A stretch of DNA of 64,000 nucleotides, from assembly GCF_024730665.1 (NCBI RefSeq), contig NZ_CP084737.1, positions 889,501 to 953,500 on the forward strand, read 5' to 3'. Shown piece after piece: positions 1 through 11,683 of this stretch. Origin of the DNA: Coxiella-like endosymbiont (lineage in GTDB: Bacteria > Pseudomonadota > Gammaproteobacteria > Coxiellales > Coxiellaceae). Under the pieces are notes generated by a model. It was not told the origin of the DNA and did no database searches. It was given only the letters and a program-made list of their open reading frames with translations. The position numbers were made by a program, and so were the translations under genes. The first letter of the stretch is position 1. Every line of letters begins with the position of its first letter.

Positions 1-956
1 CTGGTCCTAATGTGATTTCTTTATCTGACGTAAAATCTATTTACGAGATTCCTTTAATTTTACGTGATCAAGGATTAGGGGATCGTATTTGCGAAAAACT
101 AAAAATTAAAACGTGCTCAGCTAATTTAGAAGACTGGAAAAAGGTTGTGGAGGCGCAAAAAAATCCTAGGCATGCTGTGACTGTTGCGATGGTAGGGAAA
201 TATGTTGACCTCTCAGATTCTTATAAGTCATTAAGTGAAGCATTAGTTCATGCTGGAATTCATACAGACACGCGAGTAAATATTGAATATATTGATTCCG
301 AAGCCATTGAATTATATGGAACTGGTTTATTGGAAAGTGCAGATGCCATTTTGGTCCCAGGTGGATTTGGTGCGCGAGGTATTGAAGGAAAAATTCTGGC
401 GGCACGATACGCGCGTGAAAATGATATCCCTTATTTGGGAATTTGCTTAGGTATGCAAATTGCTGTCATTGAATTTGCCCGAAATAAAGCAGAAATGAAG
501 GGTGCCAACAGCACAGAATTCGATCTCCAAACGCCTTACCCTGTTGTGGCATTAGTCAGCAAATGGTTATCGAAAGAAGGTATAATTGAAAAAAGAAAAC
601 GAGATGGAGAAAATTTAGGAGGAACAATGCGCTTAGGTGGACAGTCCTGTCGATTAAAATCCAATACACTTGCGCACCGATTTTACGGTAAAGATATCGT
701 TATTGAACGACATCGCCATCGTTATGAAATTAATAATGATTGTATTAATCATTTAGAAGAAAGAGGACTTATTGTTTCCGGACGTTCGATTGATAACCGG
801 TTAGTTGAGATGATTGAGTTGCTGGATCATCCGTGGTTCATAGGCTGCCAATTTCATCCTGAATTTACTTCAACTCCTCGCAGAGGTCATCCCTTGTTTA
901 TCGGTTTTATCAAGGCAGCTAGGCAGCAGCAGCTGAAATCAAAACGGTCGCTTTAG
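1..956 (+). CDS. pyrG: CTP synthase, C-terminal part (5' end outside window)
   Basis: CTP synthase aminates UTP to CTP using glutamine. The frame is open at the left edge, so about 317 residues of a protein usually near 545 are present: the end of the synthetase domain (IYEIPL region) and the whole class I glutamine amidotransferase domain. The nucleophile Cys is in GICLGMQ (codon 444-446), and the His and Glu of the triad are in [11 protein letters not shown] (codons 855-857 and 861-863). VPGGFG forms the oxyanion region. The sequence is intact to the stop. In many gammaproteobacteria pyrG is followed directly by kdsA or eno; here 2.7 kb of eroded DNA intervenes. The GTG codon at 12 is internal, not a start. 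Confidence 0.97.
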   Translation, partial: GPNVISLSDVKSIYEIPLILRDQGLGDRICEKLKIKTCSANLEDWKKVVEAQKNPRHAVTVAMVGKYVDLSDSYKSLSEALVHAGIHTDTRVNIEYIDSEAIELYGTGLLESADAILVPGGFGARGIEGKILAARYARENDIPYLGICLGMQIAVIEFARNKAEMKGANSTEFDLQTPYPVVALVSKWLSKEGIIEKRKRDGENLGGTMRLGGQSCRLKSNTLAHRFYGKDIVIERHRHRYEINNDCINHLEERGLIVSGRSIDNRLVEMIELLDHPWFIGCQFHPEFTSTPRRGHPLFIGFIKAARQQQLKSKRSL

Positions 957-2275
957 CAGTCTCTTCGCTAACAATCCATTGGAACAAATGGGCTATAGTT
1001 TTTTAAGTAAATACCCCAAAAATTGAAATTAGAAAAGAAACAAATGAAAAGTATTATTGATTAAGTTACTCTCAAGTTCCCTACTCGCATTTTATTATCA
1101 TTCAATCGTCTTTCGCCAGTCTTTAACCTTCAACCGTCCCATATTACAAAGCAATGACTCTTCTTGTATAGGAAAAAGTTTATTAACGGTGTAATGTGAC
1201 CATTTTACACGATTTATCTCTTCTGACCAGTCTGAACAACTGGGTCTTCGGCAATTAAAGAAATTGAGAATAAAAATATTCATTACCTTAAAGAAAAAAA
1301 TAGCAAAATATTTTCTGATAGAAAAAGCAGTAAAACAACTGAATATCCATTTATATTTATATTCCCGTTAATCTAGCTCAATTTAATGTTTAATGGTATT
1401 CTTAATTCAGCAAAGCGGCTTGGGCTCGAAAAACTATCCTATCTTCATTTTGGATAATCGCGTGCTGTGAGGGCTTTAAAAATATAACCGCACATAATCT
1501 GGTTAACGCTACAGTCAAGGAGGCTAACGTTATGGTTTAACGGAACCTAAAAGGTTGGACTTGCCAAAGATACAGTAAAGAGATACAGCAGAGAGATATA
1601 ATTTAGCGAAATAAAAATTGTTGTATATGGAAAGTAGCGATAAAAAACCTTAACTAGTTCATTTGAGTCTTCTGTAACGGTGTGCGTCCAAATGTTGCAA
1701 GTTGTGCGGATTCATATTACAAAGATGCCGTAGGTATTTCCGTGATTAACACTTACCTTGTAGCAACTGCTTTTGGCGCAATTTTTGCGTATTCTTATAA
1801 AATTTAAGTAGTTTTTAATTGATTACTAAATTTAACTGATTGATGATAATTGATGATAGCAATGTGGGCAGGAAATTATTGAGTTTATTGTCAAGTTTTC
1901 ATAATGCAGCATTTTCATTTTATTTATAGTAAGTTATATAATAAATGGATAGTAAAGGCGCCATGTTATGGAATTCAACAATAATAGAAGAGGCAGATTT
2001 TTAGATATGAGAATATAGATGAGATAGGGCAAATAAATTTTTTAGAGATCCAAATTAAACCACTCCTGCAGCAGCCTAGTCGGATATATTGATTGCATAG
2101 AGAGAAATCATGTGTGATTCCAACGACGTCGGTGGCGTGATTAATGAGTTTTGGAGCTAACTTATGAATCCTAGAGTTAGCTTTAAAATTTATTTAGAAA
2201 AACCTTTACAAACTTTTAGTTCGTTTTACAAAGCAACAATACTGCCTACCATCATTTGCGCTATCTGGCCGAGGA

Positions 2276-2317
2276 AGCTAGGTTCTATCATATCTGTACG
2301 ATAGCAGCTAGGTTCTA
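2276..2317. repeat. 12-bp direct repeat, 30-bp period
   Basis: AGCTAGGTTCTA occurs at 2276-2287 and again at 2306-2317. It lies in non-coding decayed DNA and is probably a small local duplication. Confidence 0.6.
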
Positions 2318-3551
2318 AGAAAATTATTATAGATTATTTTAAATAATCTTGGAGCTACAGGATGCAAAGACTATCGAGGAAGCATATAAAGATAATGAAT
2401 GGCTGAAAAAATGTTTTAGTCCTAGCACACAGGCTCAAGGGGCAGGACATTAAAAGCTGCGAAACAGGCAGTTTTCAACGTCGTACTTCCTACATGCTCT
2501 GAATCACACTAAAATGAGTTTTAAGATTTATGAATTTTCGTGTCGCTTTCCTTAATTTCACCTACAGAACGGATTGATATTTTTAAATAGGCTTGTAAAA
2601 TCAGTGTTTAATCATCATCGATTGAATGTAAAAGTAATTGCCTACTTTTCGGATATAGCTTCATTTTTTTCTTCAGCAGGAGAAAGTTAACAGTTCAAGA
2701 ATCTCGAAATATCATTTGATAAGTGCGAAGAGATTAGAAAAGCGTTAATAAGCGGAGTAAGCATGCGGTAGTCAGGTCATTTATTTCCAAAACCACTGGA
2801 AGGTTTTGTATGCTGAATTTTAGAAGCAACATCCCGGCAACCATACTATAAAATTGTTAAAAAGTCTTAATTAAAAGAATTGCAGGAAATGATTGGCAGG
2901 AATATTGAATATTGATCGTAAATATTCTGCATCATGGCGCCAGAAGATATTTTTAATTTTTCGGCCTGACCTTAAGAGAGTAAACATGAAGAATTACCCA
3001 TTAAAATGTGATACAATGAAAAGGTTACATGATTGACTTAATAAATGGCTTGTGCCGAGAAGAATTAAAAGCTTATTTTCAATGGGCTCTGAATAGATGA
3101 CTATTTTCTAAGTTTTACATTAATTTTAGAGAGTGGCAGTTCGTTCCTAATTAGAAAAACATAGAGAAATAATGGAGTTAAAAAAGTAATTTCTTAATCC
3201 AAAAGGTACAGAAAGAACAAAGCTGTTAAAATTTGCTCGAGCTTGCTCTAGACAATCGAAATTCTTCAGTGAGTTTGCGAATTTGTTTAAACTAGAAATT
3301 GTCAAAATATTGCATGAAAGTGAATGCATGGCAAAGCTCCATGATAGGAATTTTAAACGCTAGATTAAATAAAAATAGAGAAAAGGGGCTTTTTTTGGGA
3401 AGATAGAGAAAAAAGGATATCCTGACTTACCAGTAAAGCTAGAAGGAAAGCAATGAATCAAAGTCAGTTAACTATACCGAGCAAAGCTTAATAGTTCATT
3501 TCTTTACTATAAGAAATCAGGTGGGGGAAGCAAGAATTTTCCAGAATACTC

Positions 3552-3580
3552 TTGACGATGTTGAAGGTTTTCTTTAGATG
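3552..3580 (+). promoter_or_regulatory. possible sigma70 promoter for kdsA
   Basis: TTGACG at 3552-3557, a 17-bp spacer, and TAGATG at 3575-3580. The -35 is good and the -10 weak. It lies about 70 bp upstream of the chosen kdsA start, at the edge of the eroded region. Prediction by eye only. Confidence 0.35.
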
Positions 3581-3650
3581 CTTCGTTGAGAAAAAGCGCA
3601 ATCCTTCGCTTGTTTTCTCTATACAACTTAAATTAAATCAAAATGAGAGT

Positions 3651-4484
3651 ATGAAAATTGCTGGTTTTGAGATAGGCTTAAATGAGCCTTTATTTTTGAT
3701 TGCAGGTCCATGTGTGATTGAAAGTGAGACACTGGTGATGGATGTTGCCGATGAACTTAAAACGATCACTCAGGCGCTGGACATTCCTTTTGTTTTTAAG
3801 GCATCGTTTGATAAAGCCAATCGCTCTTCTTATTTAAGTTATCGCGGACCAGGGATTGAAAAAGGATTGTCAGTACTTGAAAAGGTTAAAAAAACGCTGC
3901 GGCTTCCAGTTTTAACTGATGTCCATGAAGACACACCACTGAACGAAGTGGCTTCTGTGGTTGATATATTACAAACGCCCGCTTTCTTATGTCGGCAAAG
4001 TAATTTTATTCGTAATGTCGCTGCGTGTGGCAAACCGGTAAATATTAAAAAAGGACAATTTTTATCGCCTTGGGAGATGAAACAAGTGGTGGAAAAAGGG
4101 TGGTCGATGGGAAATAAAAATATCATGGTGTGTGAGCGTGGTTACTCATTTGGGTATAACAATTTAATTTCTGATATGCGTGCTTTAGTCATTATGAGAG
4201 AAACAGCTTGCCCAGTGGTGTTTGACGCAACCCATTCTGTACAATTACCGGGGTGGCAGGGTATCAGTTCTGGCGGACAACGAGAATTTGTACCAGTGTT
4301 GGCGCGTGCGGCCGTGGCAGTAGGTATCGCAGGTATTTTTATAGAAACGCACCCCGATCCCGATCACGCTTTAAGCGATGGCCCTAATTCTTGGCCTTTA
4401 GCGAAAACGTTGCCATTATTGAAAACCCTGAAAGTTATTGATCAAACAGTTAAGAAAACTGAATTTCTGGAAAATATGAAATAG
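3651..4484 (+). CDS. kdsA: 3-deoxy-8-phosphooctulonate synthase (KDO8P synthase)
   Basis: It condenses phosphoenolpyruvate with arabinose 5-phosphate to KDO 8-phosphate, the precursor of the LPS inner-core sugar KDO, in the cytoplasm. The protein is about 277 residues, near the usual 280. Family motifs are present in order: [49 protein letters not shown] and the metal/substrate segment [14 protein letters not shown]. The frame is open upstream to 3552, but family alignment and a GAGAG sequence just before it favour ATG 3651. Retention implies that this organism still makes LPS. It is followed by eno after an 84-bp spacer. Confidence 0.95.
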   Translation: MKIAGFEIGLNEPLFLIAGPCVIESETLVMDVADELKTITQALDIPFVFKASFDKANRSSYLSYRGPGIEKGLSVLEKVKKTLRLPVLTDVHEDTPLNEVASVVDILQTPAFLCRQSNFIRNVAACGKPVNIKKGQFLSPWEMKQVVEKGWSMGNKNIMVCERGYSFGYNNLISDMRALVIMRETACPVVFDATHSVQLPGWQGISSGGQREFVPVLARAAVAVGIAGIFIETHPDPDHALSDGPNSWPLAKTLPLLKTLKVIDQTVKKTEFLENMK

Positions 4485-4499
4485 ATCTTAGTTTGTTGA

Positions 4500-5846
<1,347 letters not shown>

Positions 5847-5847
5847 T

Positions 5848-6153
5848 ATGGAAGCGGGTTGTTTTTGGATACGACCCATTATTGGAATCCTCATCGCCTT
5901 GTTTATTTTACTGCAATATCAATTATGGTTTTCTTCAGGTGGCGTTATATCTGTTTATCATCTGAATAAGAATATTCATCAGCAAATTCTCGAAAATAAA
6001 ACATTCGCGAATCGTAATGCAGTGTTAGAAGCTGATATTGATGATTTAAAAAATAGCAATGAAGCCATCGAAGAGCGTGCCCGTAATGATTTAGGGATGA
6101 TCAAAAAAGGTGAAATATTTTATCAAGTCGTCAAATCAATTTCGAAGTGTTAA
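5848..6153 (+). CDS. ftsB: cell division protein FtsB
   Basis: FtsB is the small bitopic divisome protein that bridges FtsL and FtsQ. 101 residues from ATG 5848, chosen because it begins directly before the membrane helix; the frame is open further upstream into eno. There is one transmembrane segment at about residues 8-27, then a coiled-coil-like stretch rich in Leu, Ile, Asn and Glu (residues 30-75) and the family-typical RARNDLGMIKKGEIFYQV ending. Its position directly after eno is the usual gammaproteobacterial arrangement, which supports the call for such a short protein. Confidence 0.9.
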   Translation: MEAGCFWIRPIIGILIALFILLQYQLWFSSGGVISVYHLNKNIHQQILENKTFANRNAVLEADIDDLKNSNEAIEERARNDLGMIKKGEIFYQVVKSISKC

Positions 6154-6162
6154 GCTTCCTTT

Positions 6163-6939
6163 ATGAAAAATACCTCCGAAAAAAGGCTACGCTTGTTGAT
6201 TTCTAATGATGACGGTATTTACGCAAAAGGGTTAATAATATTGGCGCGTATTCTCGCTGAGCTAGGAAATGTCGACATTGTAGCGCCCGATCGTAATCGC
6301 AGCGGTGCGAGCAACTCATTAACATTAAATGCACCATTGCATATAAAAAATTTAGAAAATGGCATGATTAGTGTGGAAGGTACACCAACGGATTGTGTAC
6401 ATTTAGCGATTACTGGCTTTCTCCCTGAAGTGCCCGATATGGTGATTACTGGAATCAATGATGGACCTAATTTAGGAGATGATGTGTGGTACTCAGGGAC
6501 CGTGGCAGCAGCAATGGAAGGACGGTTTCTGGGATTGCCCGCGTTAGCTATTTCGTTAGTAGGAAAGCAATTTCGATATCATGAAACGGCAGCGAAAGTT
6601 GCTTATCAGTTAATTCAGCATATTGTGAAAGAACCTTTGCCTACCAGCACCGTTTTAAATGTGAATGTACCAGATTTACCCTATCCTGATTTAAAAGGAT
6701 TTGAGGTCACTCGTCTGGGCACACGACATCGTTCAGATCCTACTATTCGGCAAATAGACCCCCGTGGCCATCCTGTCTATTGGGTAGGTGCGGCGGGGCC
6801 TGAGCAAGATTCTGGTCGAGGCACAGATTTTTTTGCTATTAATAATAATTGTGTATCTATTACTCCGCTACGTGTTGACCTTACGCATTACGAAGGATTT
6901 GATCAATTAGCTAATTGGATTAAACGATTAGAAAGATAA
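6163..6939 (+). CDS. surE: 5'/3'-nucleotidase SurE
   Basis: Metal-dependent nucleoside monophosphate phosphatase linked to stationary-phase survival. 258 residues, full length. The metal-binding acidic pair is in LISNDDG; VAPDRNRSGASNSLTL, VEGTPTDCV, GINDGPNLGDDVWYSGTVAAAMEG and the late SITPLRVDLT are all present. It starts 9 bp after ftsB and ends 4 bp before nlpD. The usual neighbour pcm (isoaspartate methyltransferase), between surE and nlpD in enterics, is absent. Confidence 0.97.
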   Translation: MKNTSEKRLRLLISNDDGIYAKGLIILARILAELGNVDIVAPDRNRSGASNSLTLNAPLHIKNLENGMISVEGTPTDCVHLAITGFLPEVPDMVITGINDGPNLGDDVWYSGTVAAAMEGRFLGLPALAISLVGKQFRYHETAAKVAYQLIQHIVKEPLPTSTVLNVNVPDLPYPDLKGFEVTRLGTRHRSDPTIRQIDPRGHPVYWVGAAGPEQDSGRGTDFFAINNNCVSITPLRVDLTHYEGFDQLANWIKRLER

Positions 6940-6943
6940 AAAC

Positions 6944-7698
6944 ATGTTAAACATTTCCTTTAGTCGATGGTGTGTCGGTCTAATATCAGTTATCTTGGTT
7001 TTAGTGGTTATAGCCGGATGCGTAAAAAAGGCGCATTTTGCGCCTGTGCTCAATGGCTGGTTACAGTCCGATGCAAAGAAAGGGCTTTATCGCGTTAAAG
7101 AAATGGACACTATTTACTCTATTGCATGGGCGTTTGGCCTGGATTATCAGGCTCTGGCGGCGATTAACCATTTAAGCACACCTTATGCTATTAAGTCTGG
7201 GCAACTATTACATATGACTAATGCCCCCTCCAATATGGCCAAAAAATTGTCTTACTTCAGCTGGCACAGAAAAGTGATCAAGTGCTGCCGCCATGGCGGC
7301 AGCACTTGAGTCCGGCTAGCTCAAGATTAGTGTCTCATTGGCAATGGCCTGTAAAAGGACGTATTATAGGCTGTTATTCTGAGACGATGACAGCAGGCAC
7401 TCAGGGGCTCGACATCACGGGTTACTATGGGGAGCCTGTGCATGCCGCCTCTGAAGGGGTAGTCGTTTATAGTGGTTCTGGAGTGCGAGGTTATGGTAAT
7501 CTTATAATTATAAAGCACAGTCAGAATTATCTCAGTGCTTATGCATTCAATAAACAGATCTTCGTCAAGAAGGGGAGCAGGGTTCGTGTTGGTCAGGAAA
7601 TCGCGGAAATGGGACGCACTGATTCAGGATGTGTTATGCTCCATTTTGAGATTCGCCGAAATGGAAAACCTGTAAATCCACTCCGTTATCTATCGTGA
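6944..7698 (+). CDS. nlpD: NlpD-like LysM/M23 lipoprotein, one frame break
   Basis: NlpD is an outer-membrane lipoprotein that activates the amidase splitting septal peptidoglycan. There is an N-terminal signal peptide with lipobox IAGC (Cys near residue 26), one LysM domain (about residues 45-90, beginning YRVKEMDTIYSIAWAFGL), a linker, and a C-terminal M23/LytM domain (DITGYYGEPVHAASEGVVVYSG ... GRTDSGCVMLHFEIRRNGKPVNPLRYL). As in NlpD, the zinc-binding set of active M23 peptidases looks incomplete. The frame shifts by one missing base between 7216 and 7246, where there is a C5 run (7224-7228) and an A6 run (7241-7246). The linker then runs through a perfect 32-bp palindrome. rpoS, the usual next gene, is not found. 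Confidence 0.85.
7278..7309. repeat. perfect 32-bp palindrome inside nlpD
   Basis: Bases 7278-7293 are the exact reverse complement of 7294-7309; the GC-rich centre is around CCATGG. It lies in the linker between the LysM and M23 domains and is translated in the downstream reading frame as DQVLPPWRQHL. It does not itself break the frame; the shift is upstream. Confidence 0.95.
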
Positions 7699-8396
7699 AA
7701 AGAAGTAGCAGATTTAGTCGAGCGATAGCCAACGTCGATAGATGTTTTCTCATTTCTAAAGCTGAAAAAATAATTGGTAAATATGTTAATCGACAAAGTA
7801 ATATTAGTTATCCACGCGAGAAGTTAATTCAGAATGTCGATTTGCGCGTGCTCATATCGAGCGTTGATTAGAACAATTGGACAAATTTAGATTGCGTGAG
7901 TGCGAAAATAGAACACTGAAATCAGAGGCGATAAAACAGTAGGACTGGAAGTGCAAAGTATTTATTAAATACAAAGAACATACTGAATTAATTGCCGTCA
8001 TATTTTCTAAGAAAAAGGTGTAATATCACTGGCAAATAAATTTAAAGATTAGAATCTAGTAGATTATGTCGGTGGTTTGAAAACAACAAGCTTTAGCTTC
8101 CAAAAGGAAGGTCTTTTACTCCATCATTCTCTCGAAGGCAAAAATGACAAAGCAGAAATTTGAATTTCTAGGAGTGCAGAAAACTGTACGAGAGATTTAG
8201 ACTTACCGTTTTTGTAATTCTGTCATCGATCGCACTTTTACAACAGAATCGGAGATATCAACACGCATTGACTACTAATTTGTGAAGTCGTAAAAATATT
8301 ACACAATGTTTGTCGATAATTATTTTCGTTACTAATTAATGCAAGATAATGCATGGGTGTATTTTTAAAGTTACAACAATATCCTTCACTCTCACG

Positions 8397-8422
8397 CGTT
8401 TTAGACATATATGTCTAAAACG
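8397..8422. repeat. perfect 26-bp palindrome in gap
   Basis: CGTTTTAGACATA followed immediately by its exact reverse complement, with no spacer. AT-rich with CG at both ends. No gene is adjacent, so an operator role cannot be argued. Confidence 0.9.
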
Positions 8423-10104
8423 AGAATTAGGGATGAGTCACCATTTAATCAGTATGCAAGTTAGCTGATTTTTGCCCTAAAGATCCTTACCAAACACTGC
8501 CGCTGGGAATATTGTATCCTCTGTTTTGCACACTAACAACACAGATGTAGGCTATACAATTTTATTTTATTAAGCGTATCAATAGGTTTATTTGGTTATG
8601 TCATACCATGCCGCGGTAATATCTGAGAGAAATTCGCCGTGATAGCAAAACTGAGGAGTTTATCGTGACAAACTCATTTTGGCAGTTGGCGTAAAAAATA
8701 AAAAATTTTCAGGAAAAGGCTTAAATAGTTAAGATGCTTAGCTTATTATCAATAAGTATGCCTAATGACCCAATCATTACTTTTACTATTATGTACATAG
8801 GTTACTGGAGTTTCACTGTTCTTGGTGTAACCACTTTGTGTTTTCTCAATTTCTGAAAAAGTTTCTTCCAGTAATGCAGTCAACAAAGCCTTCATCTCTT
8901 AGCAGAAAAGATAATAATAAAGACACCCCCACCTCCATAATTTAAAGAGATGAAGACAGGATCAGTTTACTCCAATATTGTCCTTAAAACTTCTATAACT
9001 TTATTTTACATAAAAATACAACGTAAACGATATATAACAATCAGAGGAAGGGATTGTATCTGACAAATCAAGCCAAAGCTCTAACCGTGCTCCGTTTTAG
9101 CGATATGTCTGAATAGTTTCTCTTTTTACACTTGCCTTCTTCTTTCTTAGGCCACTAAGCAATTAATTGGGATGCTTCTTTTTTATGAAACAGAAAGGAG
9201 AGAAGGAGAATATAAAGTCAAATGAAGGATATTAATAACTATAAGAATGGGAGATATTTGGTCGCCAGATGAAATTTTGGAGCGGGAATGCACGACAATA
9301 GAAGGATGTAAAACTTTGTTCTTAAATTCATATAAGTAGGCATTAATTTTTAGTAAGTTTTGGTAAAAATACAAACTGATCTAAGTAAATATCGTTTTTT
9401 TAGTTGAGACATAAAAAATTTATAATTTCAAAAACTAAAAGACTATCTTTTTATTCCTGTAATAATTCATGTGGATACAAAAACCAAGAGAATTCTAATG
9501 CATTGTTTAATATTTTTGCTGATATGGCTGACTAAATAAAATAAGCATCGTTACAAAAAATTTTCTTTGTCAGCTCGTACTATCGTTGGGAACGAATTGC
9601 TCAAATAAGGTCAGACGAGGCTTCTAATGTTTTTCTCATAAAAATGACATTTTAAAAATATACGTCGAGTTCATCATATTACATATGAAATTGAGTCTCA
9701 CTTTGCTTTACCAAAGTTAAAAATGTTTGATTTTTTAATTTAAATATTTTTTAAGTCATCATTTTCTAAGGGGCAGATTTTGTAGAAACCCCCATGCAAG
9801 ATATTCAGCTAATTTTCTTAAGATAAAAGTATATTTTTCAAAAACACTCTTAAATCGAAGTTTAGCCAAAATTTTCATTCATTGTTGAAATTATTTCTGA
9901 GACGATTAATGAATCCAACCCATACTCACTGATATAGGCAGACAAATCAATTTTGCTAATTTCTAGATTGATCTGATCGATGATATTTGCTAAAAGTTTT
10001 AATAGCTTGAATATCTTTATTGTATAGTTTCTATTTTTGTTTTTGATTTAGTAATAAACAACTTTCATTCTCTTTGGGAATATTCAAAAGTAATATCTTC
10101 CTGT

Positions 10105-10189
10105 AATGTGTCATAGATTTTTATCGGGAGTTTTAGGAAAAAGGCAAATAATTCCCCTGTATCTTCCTGATAAAAATCTATGACACATT
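10105..10189. repeat. inverted repeat, 21-bp perfect arms, 43-bp spacer
   Basis: The left arm 10105-10125 (AATGTGTCATAGATTT...) is the exact reverse complement of 10169-10189. A 10-bp direct repeat TATCTTCCTG precedes the left arm (10094-10103) and overlaps the start of the right arm (10160-10169). Non-coding surroundings; no transposase nearby. Confidence 0.85.
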
Positions 10190-10210
10190 TTGCAGTGTAT
10201 CTCAACCTAC

Positions 10211-10244
10211 TTAGTTATTTAATTTTATTAGTTATTTAATTTTA
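10211..10244. repeat. 17-bp perfect tandem duplication
   Basis: TTAGTTATTTAATTTTA occurs twice head to tail at 10211-10227 and 10228-10244, in non-coding AT-rich DNA. Typical of replication slippage. Confidence 0.85.
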
Positions 10245-11637
10245 AAGGATTTTTTTCTCTGTAAAACCAAAGATTCATCAAAAAGATCTCTTTTGCTCCT
10301 TCATGAATACGATCTACACGTGTCCCTGTAAAAAAACTGAGATGTTAGCACTTTTCATATCCTTGCCTATCCCAGTGATTGCAAAAATCGAGGCACCTAA
10401 TAATTAAAGAACCAACGCTACGTTTTACATTCCTAAGCACATTACACTAAAATCCAGTCGAACCAACAACATCGCTTTCTGTTCCATAAGTATTCCTTCT
10501 CACGCTTTGCCAATCAACCTTTCCATAACGAGTTTATTTTTTATAGGGATACTCTGTGCCGTTAAATTATAAATCAAGGATTAGAATTTTGGGCTAAATA
10601 GTAATATGGGGTGAGAAGCCTATCTATTTCACTAAAAAATGAAATCTAGGCTTGTTAACTAGGTAATATCTTAACAAATTGTAATAAGTCTTCGCCCATT
10701 TTGCATGACAGTATAGTTTTGGTTCTCTGAAGTTACCCTACGTTTAAACGATCCGAATGTGTTTTAAAATAATGTGCGCTAGATTTAATTGTGTAGGGGT
10801 AGTGAGTGGAACATATTTCCTGGATGAATAATACTTTTTATTTTTACTTCTTCGTGAAGCTATGACACGTAATACCTTTGCCTGATACAATTTCGACGTA
10901 GACTTTGTCAGATTCGTGCTTATCGCTTCACTAAAAGTGCCAACTATATTCCTGATTATAACACCATTGGAATTGTACTAGAATAGGATCTTATTTATTA
11001 TTCTCGGTGGCACTTTTCTCCTGAGCTTATAACAATCACATTTTTCTGTCTCCAAGTGCACATTGAATAAAAATTGCTCTTCTGCTTGGAATACCAAGGT
11101 TATCGATTATAATGATATCCTTTGCAGGTTTTTTATCATTTCTATTCGCTTTTAAGAGAAGTAACTGTCCCAGCTATTTCCGTAGGCTCTATACCTTTTC
11201 AGATTTTCAGACTTCAATTATAAAAGTCTCTAATTATCTTAGGATTCATTTTAGCGTCAAAATTAATTCTCGTTTTCTTTTGGAAAGGAGTACCTATCCA
11301 CTGTTCCTACAATATGTACGGTCGTTTGTTAAAATCTAGTTGGCCTTTCTGTCCTTTAATTTGCTGATGAATTAAATTTAAAAGTCTTGGAACCATAAAA
11401 TTAGAGTAGGTTCATCTTGAAAAATTTGGAATAAAATGATAATACTCGTGACTGCGAGTAATAAGGAATGATATCTGGGAAACTGAAAAACAGAGCTACT
11501 AGGGCTTTTGTTTTGCTCTGAACAAATAGTTAAGGTTGAGTAAAAAACGAATCGTACAGGACTAAGAGTAGCTCTGATGCAGGTCCTTTAGATTTGAAGA
11601 GTAAAAGGACTGACTGGTGAGGTTCTTTTTTATGGCC

Positions 11638-11666
11638 TTGATTCCGTTAAAATATTCGACTATAAA
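11638..11666 (+). promoter_or_regulatory. probable sigma70 promoter for tpiA-secG-tRNA-Leu-nuo
   Basis: TTGATT at 11638-11643, a 17-bp spacer and TATAAA at 11661-11666. Two mismatches in twelve with ideal spacing. Transcription would begin near 11673, only about 11 bases before the tpiA ATG and overlapping its AGAGGG ribosome-binding site, so the leader would be unusually short. Confidence 0.45.
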
Positions 11667-11683
11667 AGGTATAGAGGGCTTTA

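Larger units (their letters stand above)
957..3650. other. eroded intergenic region between pyrG and kdsA
   Basis: About 2.7 kb with no supportable gene. All frames are broken by frequent stops and the longest open stretches (about 60 codons) show no recognisable motif. Short coding-like scraps occur, for example around 1735-1806, where a hydrophobic Ala-rich reading frame ends in a stop, but I cannot name a parent gene. The texture fits old pseudogenes decayed beyond recognition. A 12-bp direct repeat lies at 2276-2317, and a possible kdsA promoter sits at the right end. Confidence 0.7.
7699..11683. other. 4-kb eroded region between nlpD and tpiA
   Basis: No intact gene is seen on either strand. 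A 56-codon open stretch follows nlpD directly (from about 7696) but has no motif I can name and is not recognisable RpoS. The region is AT-rich with stops in all frames, and the open stretches at 9183-9374 and 11112-11339 are composition noise. It contains a 26-bp palindrome (8397-8422), a 21-bp-arm inverted repeat (10105-10189), a 17-bp tandem duplication (10211-10244) and the probable tpiA promoter at its right end. It looks like several genes decayed past recognition. Confidence 0.65.

Noticed and set aside
3552-3650. Upstream start for kdsA adding 33 residues
   Set aside because: The extra residues are basic and unlike KdsA N-termini; ATG 3651 matches the family, and the extra segment overlaps the likely promoter.
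7278-7309. Palindrome as the cause of the nlpD frame shift
   Set aside because: The downstream frame reads sensibly through the palindrome and some 10 codons before it, so the shift lies upstream, in or near the C5 or A6 run.
8397-10244. Palindromes and short repeats of the gap as a CRISPR array
   Set aside because: The repeats are unrelated to one another, not regularly spaced, and no cas gene is present.
11112-11339. 75-codon plus-strand open frame in the nlpD-tpiA gap
   Set aside because: Ser/Phe/Arg-rich with no motif, no ribosome-binding site and no neighbouring operon; consistent with noise in AT-rich DNA.
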